Assembly: GCA_002369255.1 (NCBI GenBank)
Contig: DFFO01000084.1
Location: forward strand, 22,672-53,593
Reading direction: 5' to 3'
DNA length: 30,922 bases
Origin: Lachnospiraceae bacterium UBA3774
GTDB taxonomy: Bacteria > Bacillota > Clostridia > Lachnospirales > Lachnospiraceae
Positions within the stretch are counted from its first letter, which is position 1, and every line of letters begins with the position of its first letter. Below, in pieces: positions 8,001 to 16,500 of the stretch. The position numbers and the translations under genes were made by a program. Under the pieces are notes generated by a model that worked only from the letters and a program-made list of their open reading frames with translations, searched no databases and was not told the DNA's origin.

Positions 8001-11000
8001 AAGACTGCGAATACGACTCTTTAACGAATCCGTTTTTCATCTGCAGCGCACCGGAGCCCGTCACATTGATAACGGGAACCGTCGTGGTAATATTTGACAG
8101 CCCAAGATCATATATCGAAAGATTTCCGGCGGAAACGCCAAGTATCGGATAAGAGCGCGTGATACCCGTGCTCACCGCGATACCGCCGCCCGCGTCATCG
8201 GAAATGATCACCGAATAATCACCGCCAACCGTGATTCCAGCTGACGCATTGTTTAACGTCACGACATTTCCGTGCAGGCACAGCGTCATATCGCCTGTTA
8301 CAGTCGTATTTGCGTTCAAAGTAACGTTGTTGCCAAGGAAATAGTCTCCCGACGCGGGAAGCGACGTGGTCTTCGTCCACGGCGCAAGAACGAAAAGTCC
8401 GCCGTCGATCACGTCTATGATATACGAAGTCGCGGCGCTCCAGGTATAAGTTCCGAGCAATTCTCCCTTGATCGTGCCGATATAGCCGGAGGTCTTGTCC
8501 TTCGCGTATTTTATGGAAACGTCCGCGTCCGCGCTTGAATCTTCAATGCTCAGCGTGGCCGTTTCACCGTTTTGAAGCGTAACGTTCGCGGGTCTGCTGC
8601 TTAATACCCATGAGCTTGTGGTATTGTATGAATAATAATAGTTGTTCTTGATAACGTTCGCGCCTTTAAGCGTAAGGCCGTTTCCGATCATATAGATCGC
8701 GCCGGTATATGCTCCGCTTGAGGAACATCTGTTGCCGGTGATCGTACAATTCTCGAGAACCAATCCGTCAACAGTTCCGACCGCATATACCACGCTGGCG
8801 TTTTTGCCGACGTTTCCGGTGATCGTAGTATCGGAAATCTCGGCATGAACACCTCTTCCCATATACATCACTCCTCCGTCACAGTTTGACATATCAGGCA
8901 CGCACGTGTTGCCTGTAAACGTGCAATTTCTGATGGTGATGTCGGTGACGGTGCCGTTGTTGTAATCTGCTTCCGTAACGCTCTTGGCATAGATCGCGCC
9001 GCCGGCCCTGGTTACGTAATTATCTTTAATAGTGATCCCGTCAAGCAAAAGCGTCGATCCCGGGAAAAGATAGATCGCGCCGCCGCATTCAGTCCTTCCG
9101 CCGGTAAGATAGCCCGATCCGACCGAATCCGTCAGCGTAACGCAAGCGCCTGTCTCCAGAACTATGATCCCGAGATTTTCTCCCGCTGTTACGTGTTTTC
9201 CGTTTAGATCGATAACGACCTTGGAGGGAATAAATATCTCCTCCGTCAGCGTAACGTTCTTTGTAAGATAGTAGCGTCCGGCCTCGCGGGGGAGAGAATC
9301 AGCCTCCGTCCAGGGCTCATATATCTCACCGCCGACTACGTGCTCGCTGTAGTAAAGGCTTCCGGCGCTATAGTAAAGTCCGCCGTCCGTCTTTCCGGTT
9401 ACGGAAAAATACGAAAGGCTGCCCTCTTCTGCGCCCGTGACCGCCTCATAACCGGTCGCTATTACGTCCGAGCAAAGACGCACGTCACTGCCTAAGCCAA
9501 GTCCCGCCTCGCCTATCGAAACGCTGTTTCCCGAGGAAAGTCTTACGTCTCTGGGCGAACCGTTGAACAGATTGTTCTTTATGATACATACTCCGGATAA
9601 AGTAAGCGTTCCGGAATTGAAATAAACCGCCTCCGCGACGCCTGCGCCGTCTCCGAGACAAATATTGTCTTTAACGGTTACGTCCGAAAGCTGCAGGCTT
9701 CCCGCCAAAGTCGAGCTGTTGTTGTGCAAAATAGCCGCGCCCCTGACTGCGCTGTTCCCGGTCATGACCGCGCCTGATACCGTCAGATCGTTTCCGGCCG
9801 CCGCCCAAATGACGCCGCCGTTACCGCCGGCGCTGTTTCCGGTAAACGTGCCGCCGCTGATAGCTATTTCCGCTCCCGCCGCGCTGTAGATCACGCCGCC
9901 GCTCGCGGAAGTGCGGTTGTCAGAAAACGTACCGCCGTAGATATTTAATCTGCCGTATTGTCTGACATAGATCGTACCTGTGGTAGCCGAGTTTCCGCTG
10001 ATCTCGCCGCCGTAAATATTTACGATGCCGGGCTCATATTCTTCAGCTCCGGTCGCTCCAAAGCCGTAAAGATGTATGGCCGAACCGAGCCGCCCTTCGT
10101 TTGCAGTGATTTTTCCGCCGTACATGTTGAAGATACCGCCGTTGTAATAAACGTTTTCGCCGTTTACCGCAGTAACGGTTCTTCCCTGAACGTAAACCGC
10201 TCCGCCTTCGCCTCCGTCTGAAGAGGTGGAAGCGTTTCCGCTGATAATGCCGTTGTACAGATTAAACACGGCGCCCCTTTGTACCTGAATACCGCCGCCG
10301 TATTTGTTGTTTCCGCCGCTGATAGTCCCGGGCTCGCTGCTGCAGTCCGTAATGTTAAGCGTATTGCCGCTCGCAACAACTATTACTCTGTGAGCCTGGC
10401 CGACTGCCGTGATATTGTGTCCGTTAAGACAGATGGAAATGTCGGCGCTTACCGTATATACGGAGTCAAGCTCTACGTCCTGCGCCAGATAATAGCTGCC
10501 CGCAGCAGCAGGAAGCGAATCTGTCTTTGTCCACAAAACCGCGTCATCCGAACCGCTGTTTCCATAAAAATCATGCACGTGCGAAACGCCAAGATATATC
10601 CTGCCGCCGAGAAGCTCAGGTGTATAGCCGGTCTTGTCGGAGCTGAAATAATTCTCGGTGCCTGCCGGAATGACCGCGTCCGCGGAGGTGATATATCTTC
10701 CCGCGCCGTCATAATCATTGTATCTGTCTGCGGTGATACCGCCGGTGGCCGTGGTATCGAGCGTAACGCCTATTTGAGCTCCTGCGGTAAGTCCGTCCGG
10801 AACCAGATATGCATACTGAACGGCGTCATCGCTGCCGTTCTGACGAAGATAAACGTTTTGAGGAGTCGTCCCTTTGTTTGTATTTCCTGTGATCTTTGTC
10901 GCTCCCTTTACGGTAACGACTGCCATAGTGCCGTTGTTCCTTGCCATGTGAACAGCGCCGTAGCCGCTTGTGCTCGTGGAGTTGTTTTCGGTAACGACCG

Positions 11001-11748
11001 CGTCTTCAAGTGTAAGGCTGCAGCCGTACATAGTGATCGCGCTGCCATTTACTCCGGTATTTCCGGATATAACGGTATCTGTCATTTCGGCCGTTACAGT
11101 AAGGCCGTTTGACGAATTGACGCCGGTCATATAGAAAGCGCCGCCCTCGGAAGAAGCGGTGTTGCCTGTAAATGATGAACCGGAAACGGAAAGCCGCGAA
11201 GCCGCCGCCGTGCTCGATCCGGTGAAATACAATGCGCCGCCCTTTTGAGCGGTATTTCCTGAAACGGTCGCGGAATCGATAGTGACAGAACTGTCTGATA
11301 CCGCGTAAAAAGCTCCGCCGTTTGTGGTGGCGGTATTGCCGCTGATCTTAATATCTTCGATGGTCAGAGTGCCGCTTGCGTCAATATAAAACGCGCCGCC
11401 GTTTGAAACGCCTGAAAATCCGCTAACGGTGCCGGGCGTATCGCTGCAATCGGTTATTTTAAGAGTTCCCCTGACCAGATAAAGCCTGTATCCCGACGAA
11501 GCCGCGCTGATACTGTGTCCGTTCAGACACAATTCCACATTGGCGCCGGCAGCGACGGTCTTGGCCGCGGAAACCGTAACGTCATTGGTAAGATAGTACT
11601 TTCCCGTGGTGTTCGGAACCGTAGTAGTACTCGTCCACGCCGTATATCCGGTATGATCCGTATGAGATTCGGCAAATACCGCACCCGGAGCATATGATAA
11701 AACCATAGAAATACTGAGTAAAAGAGCAAGCAGCTTTTTTATCTTCAT
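5008..11748 (-). CDS. Giant secreted right-handed beta-helix repeat protein (adhesin-like, 2246 aa)
   Basis: Exported protein with signal peptide MKIKKLLALLLSISMVLSYA and probable cleavage after GAVFA. The body is made of beta-helix rungs (N.TxT.GGAIY-type, with GGAF, GGAIYM, GGAVYC and ISGNT repeats), as in Pmp-like and polymorphic adhesins. Five modules each open with a W-T-x-x-x-L-P segment, a YYL/YFL strand and a CLNGH-like motif, at about residues 73, 439, 848, 1158 and 1454. From about 1800 on, non-helical domains follow, ending in a module with DYLDALYQAY, a helix and YSVNSYIYRMW (about 2040-2246) shared with the protein at 13513-17772. No LPXTG, membrane anchor or S-layer motif was seen, so attachment is unknown. 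The start follows AAGGAG; a strong promoter lies at 11861-11889. Adhesion is inferred from architecture only. Confidence 0.85.
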   Translation of the reverse strand: MKIKKLLALLLSISMVLSYAPGAVFAESHTDHTGYTAWTSTTTVPNTTGKYYLTNDVTVSAAKTVAAGANVELCLNGHSISAASSGYRLYLVRGTLKITDCSDTPGTVSGFSGVSNGGAFYIDASGTLTIEDIKISGNTATTNGGAFYAVSDSSVTIDSATVSGNTAQKGGALYFTGSSTAAASRLSVSGSSFTGNTASSEGGAFYMTGVNSSNGLTVTAEMTDTVISGNTGVNGSAITMYGCSLTLEDAVVTENNSTSTSGYGAVHMARNNGTMAVVTVKGATKITGNTNKGTTPQNVYLRQNGSDDAVQYAYLVPDGLTAGAQIGVTLDTTATGGITADRYNDYDGAGRYITSADAVIPAGTENYFSSDKTGYTPELLGGRIYLGVSHVHDFYGNSGSDDAVLWTKTDSLPAAAGSYYLAQDVELDSVYTVSADISICLNGHNITAVGQAHRVIVVASGNTLNITDCSSEPGTISGGNNKYGGGIQVQRGAVFNLYNGIISGNASTSSDGGEGGAVYVQGRTVTAVNGENVYYNGGIFNMYGGKITANEGRLGSAIHLYGFGATGAEEYEPGIVNIYGGEISGNSATTGTIYVRQYGRLNIYGGTFSDNRTSASGGVIYSAAGAEIAISGGTFTGNSAGGNGGVIWAAAGNDLTVSGAVMTGNSAVRGAAILHNNSSTLAGSLQLSDVTVKDNICLGDGAGVAEAVYFNSGTLTLSGVCIIKNNLFNGSPRDVRLSSGNSVSIGEAGLGLGSDVRLCSDVIATGYEAVTGAEEGSLSYFSVTGKTDGGLYYSAGSLYYSEHVVGGEIYEPWTEADSLPREAGRYYLTKNVTLTEEIFIPSKVVIDLNGKHVTAGENLGIIVLETGACVTLTDSVGSGYLTGGRTECGGAIYLFPGSTLLLDGITIKDNYVTRAGGAIYAKSVTEADYNNGTVTDITIRNCTFTGNTCVPDMSNCDGGVMYMGRGVHAEISDTTITGNVGKNASVVYAVGTVDGLVLENCTITGNRCSSSGAYTGAIYMIGNGLTLKGANVIKNNYYYSYNTTSSWVLSSRPANVTLQNGETATLSIEDSSADADVSIKYAKDKTSGYIGTIKGELLGTYTWSAATSYIIDVIDGGLFVLAPWTKTTSLPASGDYFLGNNVTLNANTTVTGDMTLCLHGNVVTLNNASAGITVGGDYSVIISDDAGGGIAVSTGITRSYPILGVSAGNLSIYDLGLSNITTTVPVINVTGSGALQMKNGFVKESYSQSSSIVLLNTSGEVLFDGCEFTDNTGLNGSAIRNEASSLTLRDCLIEINTDLGNTAFETGAVVLIASATFEGGNIVAGNTGGTGNADVYIKSGVGFAVKNASNDQALRLVSDSDFENERLGVILEGELLGIYQWMKNTAADVAASGSDIVLISGSYSNIVYNGKIYAPWTEAGLPASNPTASGVYGWYLTKDVMVSTYKTVSSTLNLCMNGKNVKLFGQATNGVYRTTKGTINIVNNVSGAGSFSGNGLTIESLIFTSGSSTSAANINISDVTFRDFKNCNIYGHAIVCQGGANITLTNCVFENNNIDSRSGGAAMYLTGTGTATITNCVFRNNSSMAASGGAIYAGGSRTINLSGNTFENCVTSGTGGAVYCGGETALNATGNTFTNCSSGASGGAIGYVGSGACNIDQNTFEGCIAGDSYYGGGVYTNVSYGTATVSRNTFNGCSAGNGGAVASAVTGSSRIGGENAQNIFEGNSSVNNSDDIYISGSATAMDFGENIVADNIFNGPINGYSVGFGGRVAATVTGTLDASAAEFGMDGSLIYGGERSTVLFDDAVVAVPDEASAGQSFGTFILSDSQIGGYTTVKADYNMWMIQMDAMLIARGDTTANVVMTQNTGSWFAGTTDGFAENTLLVIQGENLGDNAKINLTIPKGTSVDEFVFGPANVSGKGTAYVVTKGASLPGFDPAPETAGDYDYDITSAQMTINSRLSMSFFVTTNDPAAKASFYLDDSTVAISDDYVTQEATDYGYKFTLHYLSPNSLTANIRMEITDENGSVVITKNGFAIVDYLDALYQAYKNDNSDRAEALRILIADLIRFGDAAQQFAGSSRELPSQGREWIAQYVRSDITAPAQNGYVLSNTVNSPAIRSGSINLNDEVDMVFNVYAGEDDIASLEYTDDGTLWTSVSNFGGTFDSMDGRNFEAFEVSRSGRLYSVKVFGIMPSQYGRVYRLTVGNNGDAQVTYSVNSYIYRMWNNRSVGDLMQKMYSYELSAVGYAALD

Positions 11749-11761
11749 ATTCTACTCCTTC

Positions 11762-11803
11762 CGGTTAAAAAAAGACCCCGAAAAAGTAACAAACAGCTAA
11801 CCG
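11762..11803 (-). other. Inverted repeat in the leader of the giant beta-helix gene
   Basis: CGGTTA and TAACCG lie 30 nt apart in the roughly 105-nt leader. The downstream arm ends immediately before the AAGGAG ribosome binding site. It could place the start site at the foot of a stem, but six pairs with a long loop is weak evidence. Confidence 0.3.
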
Positions 11804-11860
11804 TCCCCTATTCCGAAGTCACCATTTTCAGACCGTTATTATTCTCATTTTCCTAAGCTA

Positions 11861-11889
11861 AAAATACACTATTCAAGCGGCTTTGTCAA
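11861..11889 (-). promoter_or_regulatory. Strong sigma-A type promoter of the giant beta-helix gene
   Basis: A perfect TTGACA (11889-11884) is followed after 17 bp by TATTTT (11866-11861). The start point near 11853 leaves a leader of about 105 nt. It is back to back with the promoter of the ceramidase-family gene, so the two transcripts diverge. Confidence 0.8.
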
Positions 11890-11933
11890 GAAATTCGCAC
11901 CTTTCAGATATGCACATTCGTCATACTAAACGA

Positions 11934-11973
11934 GTTTCATTTTTCTTCTGTTTTTTGAAACGTGTGATATAAT
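11934..11973 (+). promoter_or_regulatory. Extended -10 promoter with inverted repeat over the -35 region, ceramidase-family gene
   Basis: TG-A-TATAAT (11965-11973) is a perfect extended -10 with no recognisable -35. An inverted repeat GTTTCA (11934-11939) and TGAAAC (11956-11961) covers the place where -35 should be, so it is a candidate operator. A start near 11980 gives a leader of about 22 nt; the ribosome site is GAGGTG at five-base spacing. Confidence 0.65.
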
Positions 11974-12002
11974 TTTTTTATGAAAAATAACGAGGTGTTT
12001 TT

Positions 12003-13283
12003 ATGTTTTTCGGAGTTTCAAGAGAAAAGATTACGCCGCCTGTCGGATGCGAATTGTACGGTTACGGGAAAGGCGTTTTTTCAGAGTCTGTTGCAGACGA
12101 TCTGACAGCTACCGCCCTTTACTTTGGGCAAGGCGAAAAACAGGCTGTAATGATCAGTCTGACGCTGTGCCTGTTAAATACCGGGCTTTGCGAGGAGCTT
12201 TCAAATGAGATAGAGCGCATTTGCGGCATTCCTGCGTCATGCTGTTTTCTCAGTGCGACGCATACGCATTCCGGGCCCGATACCGTAAGCCCTGATTATG
12301 ACCGCGCATATACCGAAAACATTCTCCTGCCCGCGATTCTTAAAGCTGTAAAAAAAGCCTCCAAAAGCGCGGTCTGCGCTACGGTTTCCTATGCGCGCGG
12401 GCGTAGCATGGTCGGAGTCAACCGCAGACAGCGCTCGCCCGAAGGTAAAGTGATTCTCGGACAAAATGAAGACGGGATCTTCAATCCTCTTATGACTGTC
12501 GTTTCTTTTAAAGACTTTTCCGGCAAAACTATCGGAAATATCATCCATTACGGCTGTCACAACACCGCTGCCGGGAAAAATCACGAGATAACCCGCGACT
12601 GGGCGGGAGTCATGACGGACGCCCTGGAAAAAAAGACCGGCGCTGTTACGGCATTTTTTAACGGTCCCGAGGGAGACGTAGGCCCCAGACTTTCCAACAA
12701 AAAGACGACCGGCAATCTGAGTTTTGTTTATGAGATCGGAAAAACCGCGGCAAATGACGCATTGAATATTTTCGGAAAAATCAACGGTTTCTCCGAGGCC
12801 GACATTGACATTTCCGAAAAAATCCTCGAAATACCTCTCTTGCCAAAGATCAGCCGCGACGAGGCTCTTTTGGGATACAGCAAATACGCAAATGAAACGG
12901 GACGCACGGAGCAGAAAAAAGCCGCATACTACAGTCAGGTTCTGACGGCTTATAAAAACGGCATAAAAGACGAAAAAAGCCATCTGCTCAGGCAGAGGCT
13001 TTTCAGGATCGGAAAGCTCGTCTTTGTGAGCTTTCCGTTTGAAATGTTTTCCGAAGTGGGAATAAAGATCGACCGCGCTTTTCCGGGTTACGACGTGCTT
13101 TCGCTCGCCTGCACCTGCGGGAGCGAGGGATATTTTGTCACCGACAGGGAAATCGCAAACGGCGGCTATGAGGTAGGAAGATATCTGGTGCGGCATATAC
13201 AGCGCTATGCGCCGCCCGCCGATAAAACAGTCATATCTAAAACCACTTCAAATATTCTGGAATTCTTAAATTCCGATTCATAA
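12003..13283 (+). CDS. Neutral/alkaline ceramidase N-terminal domain family protein, probably cytoplasmic
   Basis: A 426-residue protein matching the N-terminal catalytic domain of neutral ceramidases: FFGVSREKITPPVG at the start, LSATHTHSGP with candidate zinc ligands His87/His89, IHYGCHNTAAG with His186, and NGPEGDVGP at 220-228; a GYFV...GGYEVGRY stretch near residue 375-392 corresponds to the C-terminal metal-site region. In characterised ceramidases the GDVSP serine is catalytic; here it is glycine (Gly227). There is no signal peptide, unlike secreted ceramidases, and the C-terminal domain is missing. The protein may therefore act on another amide or be a non-ceramidase hydrolase. It is transcribed divergently from the giant beta-helix gene and ends at a terminator. 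Family membership is fairly secure, substrate unknown. Confidence 0.78.
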   Translation: MFFGVSREKITPPVGCELYGYGKGVFSESVADDLTATALYFGQGEKQAVMISLTLCLLNTGLCEELSNEIERICGIPASCCFLSATHTHSGPDTVSPDYDRAYTENILLPAILKAVKKASKSAVCATVSYARGRSMVGVNRRQRSPEGKVILGQNEDGIFNPLMTVVSFKDFSGKTIGNIIHYGCHNTAAGKNHEITRDWAGVMTDALEKKTGAVTAFFNGPEGDVGPRLSNKKTTGNLSFVYEIGKTAANDALNIFGKINGFSEADIDISEKILEIPLLPKISRDEALLGYSKYANETGRTEQKKAAYYSQVLTAYKNGIKDEKSHLLRQRLFRIGKLVFVSFPFEMFSEVGIKIDRAFPGYDVLSLACTCGSEGYFVTDREIANGGYEVGRYLVRHIQRYAPPADKTVISKTTSNILEFLNSDS

Positions 13284-13317
13284 TAAACTCTGCAAAACCG
13301 CTTTTTGCATAAAATAA

Positions 13318-13350
13318 GGGCTGACGCAGCATGTGCGTCAGCCCTCTTTG
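13318..13350 (+). terminator. Strong hairpin terminator between convergent genes
   Basis: GGGCTGACGCA and TGCGTCAGCCC form a perfect 11-bp stem with a 5-nt loop, followed by TCTTTG on the plus strand and by TTATTTTAT on the minus strand. It can serve both the ceramidase-family gene and the converging small peptide gene. Confidence 0.85.
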
Positions 13351-13364
13351 ATTGCTTTGTACTA

Positions 13365-13496
13365 TTACGGCATCGACGTCTGAGAAGGAGCCTCCACGTC
13401 GAATTCATCTTCCGGAAGGTCTATGCTTTCCAAAAGAACGTCATCGGTCTCGATTTTCTCGAGCGCCGAAAAGGGCGCTTCATATAACAACTTCAT
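13365..13496 (-). CDS. Small acidic peptide, 43 aa, downstream of the second beta-helix protein
   Basis: The frame reads MKLLYEAPFSALEKIETDDV, continues LLESIDLPEDEFDVEAP and ends TSMP. It starts 16 bp after the stop of the beta-helix gene, has an AAGGCGG ribosome site seven bases before the ATG, and ends 15 bp before the bidirectional terminator, so it fits as the last gene of that transcript. The pattern Y-x-x-P...E...D-V-L...S plus an acidic tail resembles short clostridial peptides of the form MKK-Y-x-x-P-x-x-E, which are usually left as hypothetical (from memory, not searched). No signal peptide or membrane segment is visible. It may be a precursor peptide, a chaperone-like partner of the neighbouring protein, or incidental. 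Confidence 0.55.
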   Translation of the reverse strand: MKLLYEAPFSALEKIETDDVLLESIDLPEDEFDVEAPSQTSMP

Positions 13497-13512
13497 CGAA
13501 ATACCGCCTTTT

Positions 13513-16500
13513 TTACTGAGCAGCTACCGCCGCTGTGCCGTAATTGTAAATAGCAGTGCAAACGTTTGCAGTGCCTTCTTTGGCAGCCATCGATACGCAG
13601 TAAGCATTTACACTATATCTTACCGAATGGGCAAGAGCGCCTTCAGCGGTGTAAAGCTCAACTACTATCTGGCTGTCGTAGTCAACAGGAGAAACTCTGA
13701 CGGCTCTGACATAGATGCCTTCATACTGTTGTGAGAAGGTCATGGTCATCGTTTCGCTGTCAAATGTTGCTCCCTCTTCATCAAAGGCTTCGATTGCGAC
13801 GTATTCTCCGCCGATCTTGATCTTGACGCTGCCGCCCTCGAGAGTATTGATCTTGAAAGCAGGGGCGATCTTCTCAGCAATATTGAGTATTGCAGATTTG
13901 ACCTTGTAATCAGCAGGGTTCGTCGTCGAAGTAACAGTCGCCTTTGTATAGGTAGCAGTAGGAGCGTTTGTAGTCTTCGCTTCTGCAACCCATTCAGGCT
14001 CTGTAATAGCAGTTCCGGGGATAGCGGCTTCGCCTTCCTCAAGGAAGCTTCCTTCAAGGAGAGCCTCGGCAAATACGATAAGGTTTGCCATAAGGGTCTT
14101 TTGTGCATCGGTAGCCTGAGAATAAGCGTCGTTCATATAATCAAGAACGGAATAGCCGGTCTTGCTTGTGCGGATGGTCTCTCCTTCATATATCGTAAGA
14201 GTAAGCGCGTCAGCTATACGGTTGATGTTTTCCGTTACTTCAACGGAGTAGTAACCGGTAGCAGAATCATATACGCCTTCAAGAGTCGTAACCGTACCGT
14301 TATCCTCGCAGGTAAAGCTCATGTCGCCGGTGCTTACAGTTGCGGGCGCCAGCAATGCGAAGAACTTCGCTGTAACGGTATTGGATACTGCTCCTGCAGC
14401 TCCGACAAACTTCGCGGCCGTGGTGGACTGATATACCGTAGCGCCTTCGCAAGTAAGAACGTCATCGATGTAAACAAATCCTATGCTCCATACGGGCTGT
14501 GTTCTGACTTCTTCCTTTTGTGTTCCGGCTGAAGTGCTCTCGGAAATGGTTCCGTAGATGTTCGCAATTCCGTAAGCAGCAGTTGCCGTTCCCTGGTTCG
14601 CAGCGCCTACATAAATAGCTCCGCCGCCTCTTCCTGCGTGGCAGTTTGTAATGGAAGTAGAAGCATCCATGGTAAGTTCGCACTCACCTGAAACATAGAT
14701 AGCTCCGCCGTCGGTATTTGCATAAAGGTCAGCAAACGAAGTGCCGTTCTTTGCAACAAGAGTGCTCCTCGTTCCGCTGTTTCTCTCAAGAAGAACGCCG
14801 CCTACGAGATTTCCGTCAGGAGTCTCGGCATTGTTTCTTCCGGTAAGAGTAACGCCGTCAAAAACAGCCGCAGTGCTTCTAAGATACATATTTCCGGCAG
14901 TTCCTGTCGCATAGTTTCCGCTGATGGTCGCGCCGGTGATATTTAATGTACAAAGTGTGGTATAGAACAATCCGCCGTTTCCGCTTGCATTGTTTCCGGT
15001 GAAGGTCGTGCCGGTAACGTTGATCGTGCTTTCGCCTGAAGCATGTATAAAGCCGCCGTTTCCGTCAGCATGACAGTTCGAAACAGTACCGCGGATCATA
15101 TTCAGCGTAGAAGCGTCCGAAAGCAAAACAGCGCCGCCGTTTCTCTTTGTTGTGCCGCTGACTGAAGCGGAGAATCCTGTTAAGTTCAGGTCTTCAAAAG
15201 TAACAGTGCTGGCATTTCCGTCGTCATCGGAATAGATTCTCGCAAATGCGCCGTCGCCTGCGGTATAAGAGCTCGAAGGAGCTACATAAGTTCCGTTTTT
15301 AACGGTGGCCGTAACGCCTCTGAACGAGAATGCTCTGGTGGACACTGTTCTGGTGAGCGTATGCTCATGAAGATCAATAGTAAAAGTAGATCCGGGCTTA
15401 ACGCCGACGTTCATACTGCTGTCCGTAGCGTCTCCGAGAACGTCAAGAACGATAACCGCGTTTTCTTCAGTCACTTCAGAAGCTGCAGTCAGGGCGTCTT
15501 CATATCTTGTATAGCCGACAGGATCTTCATCGCCTACAGTAAGAGTAGCCGCATAAATTATCTCCTCTCTGTGCTGTACGGTATAGAGACCTTCGGTAGG
15601 TGTGTCGGCAACGACTTCATAAGCGCCCTTGTCCTGAACGTAGTCAGAGGGATCTATGGAATATACGCCGCCGGTGAGATTGGTTCTGGCATTGGGGTTG
15701 CCGTTTGTAAGGGCGTTTGATACTTCCGTGTAGTTTCCGGTATAAGTACCGCTGTCTATAGTGATAGCAGTATTCGTGTTGGAATATACGAGAGTCTTGG
15801 TAGCATAAGGCGACTCAAAGAACACTCCGCCGCCGCCCACACTGTCGGTAATAGTGAAAGTAGAGTAAGCCCTGGCATTTATAAAGCCTCTGGAGGAAGC
15901 AGTATAATGAAGAGTATGACCGTTAAAATCAAACGTGAAGTAGGTCATGCCTGCCGTCTTGCCGCTTACGGTGTTGATTCTGGCGGAAAGTTCGAAATCC
16001 TGAAGGATCGTAATAACCGTATCTTCGGTAGCAGCTTCAACCATATCGGAAAGCTCCGCGGCCGAGTGCGCATACGTTGTTCCTTCATCAGTCGCAAGAG
16101 AGGCAAGTCTCGTAGCTTCGGTATAATTCGTATAGAAGTCAATCGTTCCGGACTCGGTTACGATATACTCATCGCCCGTCTGATACTCTATCTCTCCGCC
16201 TTCGGTAAGTGAATATCCGTCAAAGGTAAAGAATTCGCCCTTGTCGGCAGCTGCGGGCAAAGCAAAGGTACTGCCTTCAGCATAAGTGCCGGACAGAGCG
16301 GCATTTTCAACACCGTCGATATTTACGGTCACTTCATGAAGCGTAACCGCAGAAACCCAGGCATAAAGTGTGATATCTGTATCAAATTCAGCTTCCTCGC
16401 CTGCTGCGGGAGCAAGCTCGGTAAGCTCAGCGTCATAATACCAGCCGCCGAACGTTCCGGAAGCGGGAGTATAATTGATTATTTCTACCTTGGAGCCGTG

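Noticed and set aside
5743..11112. Several plus-strand open frames of 60-277 codons inside the giant beta-helix gene.
   Set aside because: They are shadows of a repetitive GC-rich coding strand with no ribosome sites. The minus-strand frame has a signal peptide, promoter and domain structure.
12237..13196. Minus-strand open frame of 319 codons.
   Set aside because: It lies opposite the ceramidase-family gene, which has the recognisable ATHTHSGP motif; the shadow protein has no recognisable features.
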